DNA from: Chryseobacterium sp. JJR-5R
GTDB lineage: Bacteria; Bacteroidota; Bacteroidia; Flavobacteriales; Weeksellaceae
DNA length: 64,000 nt
Direction of reading: 5' to 3'
NCBI RefSeq assembly: GCF_034047335.1
Contig: NZ_CP139137.1
Location: 1,922,001-1,986,000, forward strand
Positions within the stretch are counted from its first letter, which is position 1. The number at the start of each line of letters is the position of its first letter. Position numbers and translations under genes: made by a program. Below, piece after piece: positions 35,431 to 44,753 of the stretch. The notes under the pieces are model-generated. The model saw only the letters and a list, made by a program, of their open reading frames with translations. It was not told the DNA's origin and ran no database searches.

Positions 35431-37059
35431 TTATTGTACTTTTTTATAATTGATATAATAATTGGGGTTGAATGCTACGGGAGTTCCCTTTTTCAGCTTT
35501 ACGGTCTGCCATTCTTCTGTAGGGTTGATGGTCTGTTCTCCATCGATTCTTACAGGGAGCTTCAGCCCTTTTACAACCTGGGTGTAGCGAAACTTCAGTT
35601 CTTCCCCTTTCTGCGAATACTCTAACACCGGTATTTTCGTAGTTCTCAGATACTGGTTGAACACGCCTGAAAAATCAATTCCCGCTTTCTTGGAAATATA
35701 GTCCTCAACCTGCCGGGTAGTAACCGTCTGATGGTAAAAATCTTTATTGAGGCCTCTCAGGATCTGTCTGAATTTATCATCGTTGTTGATAACCTGGCGG
35801 ATCGTGTGGAGCATGCTTGCCCCTTTCGGATACATATCCCTGCTGCCTTCGTTCCTTACCCCGTATTTTCCGATAATCGGAATGTCATTGGCAATTATAT
35901 TTCTGATTCCCAGGGCATAAAGTTCCGCCGATTTTTTATCCATATAGCGCTCGGTGAACAGAACCTCAGAATAATTGGTAAAGCTTTCATGGATCCACAT
36001 ATCCGCCTGGTCCTTTGCCGTGATATTATTGGCAAACCATTCGTGGCCGCTTTCATGGATAATAATAAAATCCCAGTTGAGCCCGACACCCGTGTCCGAA
36101 AGATCCCTTCCCATATATCCGTTCTGGTACCCGTTTCCGTAAGCTACACTGCTCTGGTGCTCCATGCCTAAGTAAGGGGACTCCACCAGTTTGTAGGAAT
36201 CTTCATAAAAGGGATAGGGCCCGAACCAGTATTCAAAGGCGGAAAGCATGGGTTTTACCTGCTGGAACTGCTTTTTTGCTTTGTCCAGGTTATAATCCAT
36301 CACCCAGTAATCAAGGTCGAGCTTTCCTTTTTCGCCGTTAAAGGTATCTTTAAAATTCACGTATTTCCCGATATTCGGGATGATAGAGTAGGCATTGATG
36401 GGGTTTTTCACTTCCCATGTATAGGTAGTCTTGTCACCGGTTGTTTTTTTGCCGGTCATCCTTCCGTTCCCGATTCCAACCAGATCTTTCGGCGTAATGA
36501 TCTTCATGACGATTCCCTGGTCCGGCTCATCGCTCCAGAGGTCTTTTACCGGCAGCCAGATTGAAGCGCCGATCCCTTCATCCGCCACACTCATCCACGG
36601 GTTTCCTCTTTCATCCTTTGTGAATACCCAGCCGCCGTCCCACGGGGCTCTTTTAGCAATCACCGAGTTTCCGGAATAGGTAACATCAATCGTATATTTT
36701 TCTCCTTTTTTAAAGGTTTTATGGCTTTTGATCCAGATGAAATCACCGTCCTGCCTGTAATCCGCTACCGGGAAGCTGGCTTCCACCTTATCAGCTTTCA
36801 TCGGCTGCTGCAGGTCAACCTGGAAGGTAGGGTCTGTCACATCTCTAATGATCTCAAAACTGATGATATTGTTTCCTTTAATGCTCTTTTGTGCAAAATC
36901 CGGCTCCACGGACAGGTCATATTTCTTCACATCCCAGAAATTGCGGAATTTGGTATCGGAACCTTTCAAGGTATCCAGAACCGTATAAGTGTCTCTTTCA
37001 TAGGTTTGACCGAAAACCAATACCGAAGCAAATAAGAGCGTATATGAAAATTTTTTCAT
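35431..37059 (-). CDS. M1-family metallopeptidase
   Basis: 542-residue secreted zinc peptidase of the gluzincin M1 group (aminopeptidase N-like). A signal peptide covers residues 1-18 (ending VFGQ). The exopeptidase motif reads GMEHQ at 298-302, where classical members have GAMEN, so the substrate N-terminus pocket is altered. HESGH is at 335-339 and the third zinc ligand is Glu358 in WIHESFTNYSE. A C-terminal domain of roughly 100 residues (about 450-542) lacks the long ERAP-type helical domain. Location is probably periplasmic. It lies 148 bp upstream of the M61 gene on the same strand, with its own upstream region. Confidence 0.87.
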   Translation of the reverse strand: MKKFSYTLLFASVLVFGQTYERDTYTVLDTLKGSDTKFRNFWDVKKYDLSVEPDFAQKSIKGNNIISFEIIRDVTDPTFQVDLQQPMKADKVEASFPVADYRQDGDFIWIKSHKTFKKGEKYTIDVTYSGNSVIAKRAPWDGGWVFTKDERGNPWMSVADEGIGASIWLPVKDLWSDEPDQGIVMKIITPKDLVGIGNGRMTGKKTTGDKTTYTWEVKNPINAYSIIPNIGKYVNFKDTFNGEKGKLDLDYWVMDYNLDKAKKQFQQVKPMLSAFEYWFGPYPFYEDSYKLVESPYLGMEHQSSVAYGNGYQNGYMGRDLSDTGVGLNWDFIIIHESGHEWFANNITAKDQADMWIHESFTNYSEVLFTERYMDKKSAELYALGIRNIIANDIPIIGKYGVRNEGSRDMYPKGASMLHTIRQVINNDDKFRQILRGLNKDFYHQTVTTRQVEDYISKKAGIDFSGVFNQYLRTTKIPVLEYSQKGEELKFRYTQVVKGLKLPVRIDGEQTINPTEEWQTVKLKKGTPVAFNPNYYINYKKVQ

Positions 37060-37370
37060 CTGAATTAAATTAATTGACTAAAATAAAGAATTAATCGACG
37101 CCAAAATAATTTAACATCAAAAATCTATTCTGATAAGACGGAAAATACAGCGTTTTTTTACAGGTTACAATATACATATCCGTATTGATTATGATACTGA
37201 AATTCCTGTTCACCGGAGAAGGGTGTAAGTTTTCAGTAAATTTTAGACAGAATATTACTTTTTAAGCCGTGGCCGGTAAATTTTTAAATACTGATCAGAT
37301 TACAATCAACAAAAATCCCGCAGAATCAGTCTGCGGGAATATATTTTAAAGCTTCAGTACAGTATCTTAT
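37060..37370. other. Intergenic region
   Basis: 311 bp between the M1 gene and tatC, both on the minus strand. The tatC-side end contains a terminator (37316-37338). In the rest I see AT-rich sequence without an ORF or a convincing promoter box. Confidence 0.5.
37316..37338 (-). terminator. Terminator of the kdsD-tatC cluster
   Basis: TCCCGCAGA (37316-37324) pairs with TCTGCGGGA (37330-37338), and on the minus strand a run of TTTTT follows. It lies 33 bp after the tatC stop codon. Confidence 0.85.
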
Positions 37371-38195
37371 TTATTTCTTAACCGGTAGGATTCCGGCAGC
37401 CTTCTGAACCTTTTTGTAGGTGTATGAGCACATCAGGATGCTGAATTCATACAGGAAAAGAAGCGGCAATGCGGCCATCAGCATACTCAGGACATCCGCA
37501 GGGGTAATAATAGCAGCCACTACCATAATCAGGACAATGGCATGCCGGCGGTAGGTTCTCATAAACACCGGCGTCAGAATTCCTATGGTCGTAAGGAAAT
37601 AAATAAGCACCGGAAAGAGGAAAATAACACCCATTCCCAATACTACCTGTAAAAACAGCGTAGTATAATCACTCAAATCATAAAGCGGGATAATAATATC
37701 CGAAATCTTAAAAATCACCCCGAAATTAACAGCAAAGGGGAGGATTAAATAATATCCGCACAAAACGCCCATCATGAAAAGGATCCACACGGAGTTGATG
37801 ATAAAAATGGAGTTTTTTCTTTCTTTGGGATGCAGTGCGGGGCTGATGAACCTCCACAGTTCCCAGATGATATAAGGGAATGCCACAACAATGCCTCCGA
37901 AAATAGAAACGGCCATCATCACATTAAACTGCTGATAGAGCTTGCTCGCACGTACGGGAAAATCTTTGGGAAGACGGATGCTTTCTTCACCCAGGATCAT
38001 CCTGGAAAAATGGTTCACCATTTCAAAAGTCAGAAAATCGTTTCTGGTAGGGCCAAAAAACACATGGTCCATAATCCAGTTGATATTATAGCCGATAATA
38101 AATGCGGCAACGATAATTGCGATAATCGAACGGATGAGATGACCTCTTAATTCACCAATATGCCCAAAGAAGGACATGTCTTTAACATCACTCAC
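37371..38195 (-). CDS. tatC: Twin-arginine translocase subunit TatC
   Basis: 274-residue inner-membrane protein that binds the twin-arginine signal peptide and forms the core of the Tat exporter for folded proteins. Features: N-terminal MSFFGHIGELRGHLIRSI matching the conserved HL.ELR region, six hydrophobic helices, and the strongly conserved F..PA...E segment seen as FISPALHPKERK (about 135-146), with a Glu near the membrane surface. No tatA or tatB lies here; in Bacteroidota a separate tatA gene usually supplies the partner (inference). It is the last gene of a minus-strand group with a hypothetical and kdsD. Confidence 0.93.
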   Translation of the reverse strand: MSDVKDMSFFGHIGELRGHLIRSIIAIIVAAFIIGYNINWIMDHVFFGPTRNDFLTFEMVNHFSRMILGEESIRLPKDFPVRASKLYQQFNVMMAVSIFGGIVVAFPYIIWELWRFISPALHPKERKNSIFIINSVWILFMMGVLCGYYLILPFAVNFGVIFKISDIIIPLYDLSDYTTLFLQVVLGMGVIFLFPVLIYFLTTIGILTPVFMRTYRRHAIVLIMVVAAIITPADVLSMLMAALPLLFLYEFSILMCSYTYKKVQKAAGILPVKK

Positions 38196-38299
38196 AGAAT
38201 AATATTTTTACGGATTCAAATGTATGAAAAAAGTTTTAGTAAAGCAGGACGTTTTACAGTTTAAAGTTTTACAGACAAAGTATTGAACAGTTAGTGAAA

Positions 38300-38815
38300 T
38301 CATTCGTAATTCCCGGATCCTAAATCACAGCTTCTTGTTTCAATGTTCATTTCAGTTAATAATTCATCGGCAATTTTGTTTATTTTTATCCAGCGTTTAT
38401 CCGAATTGAGATCAACTTTCTCTAAAAACCATTCGTCCTCACTGATTGTTGACGCTGCTTCTTTCAGCCGTAAAAGTTTTAGCACGGCCGTTTTTTTGAT
38501 CAGGCCATTTCTCAGCATACTCTTAAAGATTCCTTCTGTAAAGACAAATTCCATATCTTCTTCCAGTCTTCTGAATGGAAAATCCTCAGATGTAACGGCA
38601 TTGAACTTTTCAGTATTATAAGTGCTCAGAATTAAAACTTTTATCAGGATCTTAAAATAATCAGCAGAATTTTCATCAAAAGTTTCATCTGAGAAATGAT
38701 TTGGGATTTTCTCCTGCTTTTTCTTTCTCGTGATGTAATAAGTCTGCGGCTGGTTATTGATATAACCTCTTAATAAATAGATCGAAAGGCCTGCGAGAAC
38801 GAATAAAAAGTACAT
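38300..38815 (-). CDS. Hypothetical single-pass membrane protein
   Basis: 171-residue protein with one N-terminal hydrophobic helix (MYFLFVLAGLSIYLLRG) and a basic stretch right after it (ITRKKKQEK), so the rest faces the cytoplasm by the positive-inside rule. The soluble part has the helical segments FKILIKVLILSTYNTEKF and MLRNGLIKKTAVLKLLRLKEAAS. I recognise no family. It begins 8 bp after kdsD and precedes tatC by about 104 bp, so it is probably co-transcribed with kdsD. Function unknown. Confidence 0.65.
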   Translation of the reverse strand: MYFLFVLAGLSIYLLRGYINNQPQTYYITRKKKQEKIPNHFSDETFDENSADYFKILIKVLILSTYNTEKFNAVTSEDFPFRRLEEDMEFVFTEGIFKSMLRNGLIKKTAVLKLLRLKEAASTISEDEWFLEKVDLNSDKRWIKINKIADELLTEMNIETRSCDLGSGNYE

Positions 38816-38823
38816 AACAGAGT

Positions 38824-39783
38824 TTAGTTGATTCCTTCATCCAAAAGCTTGTGCAAATCGATAATACCGAAATATTTTCCATTTTCAGTCACAATCAGTT
38901 GTCCGATATTATTGTCTTTTAAAATTTTCATGGCTTCTTTTGCCAGAGCGTTTCTTTCGATCGTCTTCGGATGGGCAGACATAATGTCTTTAGCCAGAAC
39001 CTTTGAAATATCATCGCCTTTCATCAGCATCCTTCTTAAATCGCCGTCGGTAATCACGCCGATAATCCGGTCTTCATCAGTCACCACGGTAATTCCGTGC
39101 CTGGATGAGCTGATGGAAATAATAACATCTTTTACCGTTTCCTGTTCGGTAACCTGCGGTTTTTGGGAAGACAGGAAATCGTCTACTTTAGAAATCAGGT
39201 TCTTCCCCAGGCTTCCGCCCGGATGGAATTTTGCGAAATCATTGGCTTTAAAATCATTCATTTCCATCAAAGAAACCGCAAGGGCATCGCCAAGGGCCAT
39301 CTGAAGGGTAGTTGAACTCGTAGGAGCGAGTTTATTCGGGCATGCTTCCATATCCACATGGGTATCGAGGACAACGTCTGAAAATTCCGCGAGCTTGCTG
39401 TTCCTGTTTCCCGTCATGGCAATCATGGCGGAAGAATATTCTTTAAGATACGATACCAGGTTTACAATTTCCGGTGAGTTTCCTGAATTAGAAATGCATA
39501 AAACCACATCCTGCTTCTGGATTACGCCTAGGTCCCCGTGGATGGCTTCCGAGGCATGAAGAAACTGTGAGGGCGTTCCGGTGGAATTCAGCGTAGCTAC
39601 GATTTTATTTCCCACATGGGCAGATTTTCCGATGCCTACAACAATCAGTTTGCCTTTGGCAGCATGTATGATTTCTACGGCTTCTGCAAATTGGTCGTCA
39701 AGTCTGCTTTTTAGTTTTTCAAGTTCAGAAATTTCAATTTCCAGGGTTGTTTTTGCAATTGAAACGATGTTGGCTCTCTCCAT
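38824..39783 (-). CDS. kdsD: KpsF/GutQ-family arabinose-5-phosphate isomerase
   Basis: 319-residue cytoplasmic sugar-phosphate isomerase that converts ribulose-5-phosphate to arabinose-5-phosphate, the first step to KDO for lipopolysaccharide. The SIS domain covers about residues 40-175 (VVGIGKSAHVGNKIVATLNSTGTPSQFLH; CISNSGNSPEIV; ALGDALAVSLM). Two CBS domains follow (about 205-260 and 270-319). The order and length match KdsD/KpsF/GutQ. KDO pathway partners (kdsA, kdsB) are not in this window. It is first in a minus-strand group with a hypothetical and tatC. Confidence 0.92.
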   Translation of the reverse strand: MERANIVSIAKTTLEIEISELEKLKSRLDDQFAEAVEIIHAAKGKLIVVGIGKSAHVGNKIVATLNSTGTPSQFLHASEAIHGDLGVIQKQDVVLCISNSGNSPEIVNLVSYLKEYSSAMIAMTGNRNSKLAEFSDVVLDTHVDMEACPNKLAPTSSTTLQMALGDALAVSLMEMNDFKANDFAKFHPGGSLGKNLISKVDDFLSSQKPQVTEQETVKDVIISISSSRHGITVVTDEDRIIGVITDGDLRRMLMKGDDISKVLAKDIMSAHPKTIERNALAKEAMKILKDNNIGQLIVTENGKYFGIIDLHKLLDEGIN

Positions 39784-39879
39784 TTTACTTTTTGATAGAT
39801 CTGTAGAAACGCTTAGAAAATAGTGTAATTCTACAAGAGTTCTGAATATAAATTTTATTTTTAATCCCTGTGTTTGCTT

Positions 39880-39908
39880 TTGTGTTAAGCAAAAAATGTA
39901 TAACTTTG
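39880..39908 (+). promoter_or_regulatory. Promoter of recQ
   Basis: TTG at 39880-39882, an 18-bp spacer, and TAACTTTG at 39901-39908 match the Bacteroidota consensus. The ATG follows 32 bp later. Confidence 0.65.
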
Positions 39909-39940
39909 GGATAGATGCAAATTTAGCAATAGAAAATTAG

Positions 39941-42145
39941 ATGAGCGCAAAAAAAGCCAATTTATCAGGCGAATTGAAGAAATATTTCGGGTTTTCTACT
40001 TTTAAAGGCCAGCAGGAACAGATTATTGAGGACCTTTTGGAAGGTAAGGATATATTTGTACTGATGCCTACCGGAGGTGGGAAGTCCTTATGCTATCAGC
40101 TTCCGGCTCTTATTTCAGAAGGTACGGCAATTGTAGTTTCACCTTTAATCGCGTTAATGAAGAACCAGGTGGATGCCGTAAACGGCCTTTCATCAGATGA
40201 TGGTGTGGCCCATGTTTTAAATTCATCATTAAACAAAACACAGACAAAACAGGTATTTGATGATATAAAAAGAGGAAGGACAAAACTTTTGTATGTTGCA
40301 CCTGAATCCCTGATTAAAGAAGATTACCTGGAATTTTTAAAAGAGGTGAAAATTTCTTTTGTGGCCATTGATGAAGCCCACTGTATTTCAGAATGGGGGC
40401 ATGATTTCAGGCCGGAATACCGGAACCTTAAATCAATTATCGATAAAATTGCGGATGTGCCGGTTATCGCGTTAACTGCTACTGCAACGCCTAAAGTCCA
40501 GGATGATATCCAGAAAACACTGGGGATGACGAATGCACTGGTGTTCAAAGAAAGCTTCAACAGGCCCAATCTTTATTATGAGGTACAGCCTAAAGTGAAT
40601 ATAGACCGATCCATCGTTAAGTTCATCAATCAGAATAAAGGGAAATCAGGAATCGTGTACTGCCTCAGCCGGAGGAAAGTGGAGGAGTTTGCCCAGCTTT
40701 TACAGGTAAACGGAATCAATGCGCTGCCTTACCATGCAGGCCTCGACCAGAAGATCAGGGTAGCAAACCAGGATAAGTTCCTGATGGAGGAAGTGGATAT
40801 CATTGTAGCCACCATTGCATTCGGGATGGGCATCGATAAGCCTGATGTGCGTTTCGTTATCCATTATGATTTCCCGAAATCCCTTGAAAGCTATTACCAG
40901 GAGACCGGACGTGCAGGCCGTGACGGAGGCGAAGGCCACTGCCTTGCCTTCTATGATCCTAAAGATATTGAAAAACTAGAGAAATTCCTTGCCCAGAAAC
41001 CGGTCTCAGAACGGGAAATCGGGCTGCAGCTGCTGAACGAAGTGGTGGGCTATGCCGAAACTTCCATGAGCAGGAGGCAGTATATCCTTTGCTACTTCGG
41101 GGAAAATTTTGATCCGGTGAACGGAGACGGCGCCAGAATGTGCGACAATTCTACAAATCCGCCTAAACTTAAGGATGCAACCAAAGATCTCATAAGAATA
41201 CTGCAGCTGATCCGTGACACAGGAGAGAAATTCAAGTCCAAAGACCTGATTTCCGTGGTTACCGGAAAAGAAAATGCGGTAACCAAATCTTATAAGCTTG
41301 AGCAGACCTCTTATTTCGGTTTCGGGAAAGAGGAAAAAGACAACCATTGGAAAACGGTTTTAAGACAGGCAACGGTCCAGAGCTTTTTACTGAAAGATAT
41401 TGAAACGTACGGGGTCTTAAAGATCACGGAAAAAGGGAAACAGGTCCTGAGCGGAGAACTTAAACCCTCATTTTTAATTGCCGAAGACCGGGAATTTGAC
41501 CTTACCCAGAGCAAAGCGGAGAGCGACCAGATCCAGATGCAGTCCGGAGGCGGATTAGACCAGAACCTGTTCACTTTATTAAAGGAACTCAGAAAAAAGG
41601 TGGCCAAAAAGTACGGCATCCCGCCTTATACCGTGTTCATGGATCCGAGCCTTGAGGATATGACGGTTCAGTACCCGGTTACCTTAGAAGAAATTGCTAA
41701 AATTTACGGAGTCGGAGAAGGGAAGGCCAAAAAATACGGTAAAGAGTTCGCAGATTTCATCAGTACCTATGTAGAAGACAACGCCATTGAGCGTACCCAG
41801 GATATGGTGATGAAACAGGTGGCCAACAAATCCAGCCATAAGGTTTTTATCATCCAGAGCACGGATAAAAAAATTGATCTTGAAGATATCGCCAGAGCCA
41901 AAAACCTTTCGATGGATGAGCTCCTGAAAGAAATGGAGCGTATTGTTTACCAGGGGACCAAGCTTAATATTGATTATTATATTGAAGATAACTTTGATGA
42001 AGATATTGTAGACGGCTTCATGGAATTCATGAATGAATCCGAAAGCGACAGCATGAAGGTTTTGCTGGATGAATTCGGTGACGAGCTTTCCGATGAAGAG
42101 GTAAGGATGCTGAGAATAAAATTCATCAGCGATGTTGCCAACTGA
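39941..42145 (+). CDS. recQ: ATP-dependent DNA helicase RecQ
   Basis: 734-residue 3'-5' helicase acting in recombination and fork repair. The Walker A motif is GGGKS with Lys48, the DEAH box at 144-147 in [16 protein letters not shown], and motif VI is [11 protein letters not shown]. The RecQ C-terminal region and an HRDC-like domain (about 520-600) follow, then a helical C-terminal extension. Oddity: the zinc-binding module usually written C(16)CDNC is degenerate here, as only two Cys appear in [14 protein letters not shown] and [12 protein letters not shown], so zinc binding is doubtful. This degenerate form may be normal for the lineage. It is single, with its own promoter. Confidence 0.92.
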   Translation: MSAKKANLSGELKKYFGFSTFKGQQEQIIEDLLEGKDIFVLMPTGGGKSLCYQLPALISEGTAIVVSPLIALMKNQVDAVNGLSSDDGVAHVLNSSLNKTQTKQVFDDIKRGRTKLLYVAPESLIKEDYLEFLKEVKISFVAIDEAHCISEWGHDFRPEYRNLKSIIDKIADVPVIALTATATPKVQDDIQKTLGMTNALVFKESFNRPNLYYEVQPKVNIDRSIVKFINQNKGKSGIVYCLSRRKVEEFAQLLQVNGINALPYHAGLDQKIRVANQDKFLMEEVDIIVATIAFGMGIDKPDVRFVIHYDFPKSLESYYQETGRAGRDGGEGHCLAFYDPKDIEKLEKFLAQKPVSEREIGLQLLNEVVGYAETSMSRRQYILCYFGENFDPVNGDGARMCDNSTNPPKLKDATKDLIRILQLIRDTGEKFKSKDLISVVTGKENAVTKSYKLEQTSYFGFGKEEKDNHWKTVLRQATVQSFLLKDIETYGVLKITEKGKQVLSGELKPSFLIAEDREFDLTQSKAESDQIQMQSGGGLDQNLFTLLKELRKKVAKKYGIPPYTVFMDPSLEDMTVQYPVTLEEIAKIYGVGEGKAKKYGKEFADFISTYVEDNAIERTQDMVMKQVANKSSHKVFIIQSTDKKIDLEDIARAKNLSMDELLKEMERIVYQGTKLNIDYYIEDNFDEDIVDGFMEFMNESESDSMKVLLDEFGDELSDEEVRMLRIKFISDVAN

Positions 42146-42322
42146 GCATTAACAGATTTTAAATAAAAGGAATTTTTCTGAGAAGAGTTTCTTTTTGTTT
42201 ATAGATCGGTTTTTCTCAAAAGATGCAAGGGCATCTGTAATGAACAGGATTAAAGTAATTTTTGCCGGCGATAAAATCTGCTGTTGATCCAAGAACAAAA
42301 CTTTTTTACTAATTTTACACTG

Positions 42323-43402
42323 ATGAAAAAGATTTCTGTTATGTTTATTCTGCCGGATCTGGAAACCGGAGGCGCAGAAAGAATTGTTACCACCATTGCC
42401 AACCATCTTTTGCGGGACCGGTTTGAACCTAAGATCCTGCTTCTGCGCAAGCGGGGAGGATATCTCAGTCTGCTGAGAGAGGATGTGGAGATTATCGATG
42501 TGAAAACAGAAAGAATCAGGCATTCCTTAAAACCTATCTTACGGGAAATTTACCGCAGGAAACCGGATATTGTATTCTCAGGCTTTGGCGAAGTAAATGC
42601 CTATCTGTCTTTATTTATTAAGGTTTTCCCGAAAACGAAATTCATTGCCCGGGAAACCAATGTGGTAAGTGAGCACGTAACCCGGAAAGAAATAAAGTTT
42701 TTCTATAATTTTTACAATAACTATCAAAAGATCATTGCCCAGAGTGATGATATGAAAAATGATCTGATTGCGCAGTTCAATATCAAACAGCACAAGATTG
42801 TCAAGATCAATAATCCCGTTGATTTTGATTTTATTGATGCCAGGCTTAGAACTTCCGTAAGGCCTGAAAGTTTCAGGCATAATTACAAAAACATTGTAGC
42901 CATCGGAAACCTGTCTGCCAGAAAGGGTTTCGATAACCTGCTGAAAGTATTCTCAAGGCTTAAAAATGAAAATATCCTGCTGCATATTCTGGGTGACGGC
43001 AAAGACCGGGATATGCTGCACCAGATGAAAGATTTTCTGGGACTGGACCAGGTTATTTTCCACGGAAAACAGGAAAACCCGTATCAGTTCCTGAGACATG
43101 CCGATCTGTTCATTCTGTCTTCGAGATACGAGGGCTTCCCGAACGTCCTGCTGGAAGCCGGAGCCTGCGGAACCTATTCCCTGGCCAATAACTGTCCGGG
43201 CGGAATCAATGAAATCATTCAGGACGGGACCAACGGAGAAATTGCGGATATTGAAAACCATGAAGATTTTGCACAGAAGATTATCAATGTCCTGCATCAG
43301 AGCCATGAAAGAGATTCCATAAGGGATTCCATACAATCAAGGTTTTCAAAAAACATCATTCTGAGTGAATATGAAAAGGTTTTACTGGATCTGATGAAAT
43401 AA
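42323..43402 (+). CDS. Glycosyltransferase family 4-type protein
   Basis: 359-residue GT-B glycosyltransferase. I start at the ATG giving MKKISVMFILPDLETGGAER, which opens the family's N-terminal Rossmann fold; a longer frame starts 13 codons upstream but adds no recognised sequence. The C-terminal domain has the donor-binding GDGKDRDML and the E-x7-E motif in SSRYEGFPNVLLEAGACG. It would transfer a nucleotide-sugar residue to a glycan or lipid at the cytoplasmic membrane face. It stands alone, not in a polysaccharide locus, so its acceptor is unknown. The stop codon falls within an AAAT microsatellite. Confidence 0.88.
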   Translation: MKKISVMFILPDLETGGAERIVTTIANHLLRDRFEPKILLLRKRGGYLSLLREDVEIIDVKTERIRHSLKPILREIYRRKPDIVFSGFGEVNAYLSLFIKVFPKTKFIARETNVVSEHVTRKEIKFFYNFYNNYQKIIAQSDDMKNDLIAQFNIKQHKIVKINNPVDFDFIDARLRTSVRPESFRHNYKNIVAIGNLSARKGFDNLLKVFSRLKNENILLHILGDGKDRDMLHQMKDFLGLDQVIFHGKQENPYQFLRHADLFILSSRYEGFPNVLLEAGACGTYSLANNCPGGINEIIQDGTNGEIADIENHEDFAQKIINVLHQSHERDSIRDSIQSRFSKNIILSEYEKVLLDLMK

Positions 43403-43426
43403 ATAAATAAATAAATAAATAAATAA
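43397..43426. repeat. (AAAT)7.5 microsatellite at the glycosyltransferase stop codon
   Basis: Thirty bases of uninterrupted AAAT repeats. The glycosyltransferase stop codon (43400-43402) lies in the first unit. Changes in repeat number would lengthen the spacer without altering the protein, since every frame in AAAT repeats meets TAA soon. Confidence 0.9.
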
Positions 43427-43431
43427 GTAGG

Positions 43432-43539
43432 ATGAATGGGTTTGATGAATTAAAGCGGAACAGATACGTCAAAAAGATGCATTCCAATGCTATTTTTGTG
43501 ATTACCGGTCAGATTGAACGTGAAGAAATATCAAGATAA
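43432..43539 (+). CDS. Possible small ORF (35 aa)
   Basis: ATG at 43432 opens a 35-codon frame, MNGFDELKRNRYVKKMHSN... ending REEISR. It follows the AAAT microsatellite with a near purine-rich GTAGG before the ATG. No family, no promoter and no homologue that I recognise. It may be chance. Confidence 0.2.
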   Translation: MNGFDELKRNRYVKKMHSNAIFVITGQIEREEISR

Positions 43540-43563
43540 TCAGTTAATATCGTTCATCAGATT

Positions 43564-44703
43564 ATGATAACAGAAGGTGTTTCTTTTTCAGGGATCGTTG
43601 CTGCATTTTTCTGCAGCGCACTGCTGCTCTCTAAAAAGAAAAATCTTTCATCTGACTTTTATCTTATGGCATGGTTGTGGGTGGCAGCTGTTAATTTAGC
43701 CTACTACCTGTTTCCGGCACTGCTTCCTGACCAGCTACAGCCTTTTGGTTTTGCCCTTCCGGTTCTCAGCGTGGGAATGCTTTATCTGTATGTTGTTTCC
43801 CTGACATTTAATATAAAATTCCGGCTCAGTTATTTTATAAAACATTCCCTTTTCTTTATTCTTTACAGTTCGGGGCTTGTTATTTTTTCGGCCTTTTGTG
43901 AAAAGATAGCATTTAAGAATGGCATCCCTTATTTTATGAATAGACAGTCAAGGGGAATGCTGGATTTCCTGACTTTTCCTATGGCCGTTGTTCCGGTGGT
44001 TTATATTGTTTTGTGCTTCCTGGCGCTGAAAAAATATCAGAAAAAGCTCCCTGAATATTATTCCGCACTGGAGAAAATAAGCCTCAATTGGCTGAAATAT
44101 ATCTTGGTTTCCTTAATTATCCTTTTCATCAGTGTTTCTTTAATCATTGCATTAGGTTCAAAGTTGAAATCCATTCCTCCGGACAAGATTTTTAAGATCG
44201 TTGCTGTTATCCAGAGTTTGTATGTATGGTGCATTATTTTTTTCAGCCTTAGGCAGAGCCTTATTTTTAATCAGCAGGTGGTTATGGACGATTCCGCTGC
44301 AGATAAAAAGGATATAAAAACAGACTCAAAGGATAAAAACCGGTCAGCTGAAATTTCTGAGAGTTTGCTGATGTTCATGGAAACAGAACGTCCGTATCTG
44401 GATGAAGAGCTTAGTCTGCAGAAATTATCGCTTCTGGTAAATATTTCTGCCCACCGGCTTTCTGAAGTAATTAATCAGGATCTTAATACCAATTTCTACA
44501 GATTGATCAATGCATACCGGGTGGAGGAAGTGAAGAAAAAATTAAGAAATCCTGAATTTGATAAATATTCTATTCTGGGAATAGCCTTTGAATCCGGATT
44601 TAATTCCAAATCAACGTTCAATAAGATCTTTAAGGAGGAAACCGGTATGACACCGTCCGAATTTAAGAAGTCCGGATCTTCCGAAAAGAGTCCTAACCGG
44701 TAA
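43564..44703 (+). CDS. AraC-family regulator with membrane-embedded N-terminal domain
   Basis: 379-residue membrane-bound transcription factor. The first 235 residues hold about seven hydrophobic helices (for example VSFSGIVAAFFCSALLLSK, FYLMAWLWVAAVNLAYYLF, ILVSLIILFISVSLIIALG). A charged linker (DKKDIKTDSKDKNR) leads to an AraC/XylS DNA-binding domain, about 285-370, with LSLQKLSLLVNISAHRLSEVIN and YSILGIAFESGFNSKSTFNKIFKEETGMTP. Such fusions couple a membrane sensor to transcription directly. The next gene, a DUF2306-like membrane protein, lies 50 bp on and may be a target (inference). Confidence 0.87.
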   Translation: MITEGVSFSGIVAAFFCSALLLSKKKNLSSDFYLMAWLWVAAVNLAYYLFPALLPDQLQPFGFALPVLSVGMLYLYVVSLTFNIKFRLSYFIKHSLFFILYSSGLVIFSAFCEKIAFKNGIPYFMNRQSRGMLDFLTFPMAVVPVVYIVLCFLALKKYQKKLPEYYSALEKISLNWLKYILVSLIILFISVSLIIALGSKLKSIPPDKIFKIVAVIQSLYVWCIIFFSLRQSLIFNQQVVMDDSAADKKDIKTDSKDKNRSAEISESLLMFMETERPYLDEELSLQKLSLLVNISAHRLSEVINQDLNTNFYRLINAYRVEEVKKKLRNPEFDKYSILGIAFESGFNSKSTFNKIFKEETGMTPSEFKKSGSSEKSPNR

Positions 44704-44753
44704 CTTAGGACGATTCAAGAGGTATTTAAGAGGATTTTTGCCATAAAAAAAGT

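Noticed and set aside
43397-43426. Short-repeat CRISPR or phase-variation tract
   Set aside because: It is a simple tetranucleotide run with no spacers or cas genes, and it lies after, not inside, the coding sequence of the glycosyltransferase.
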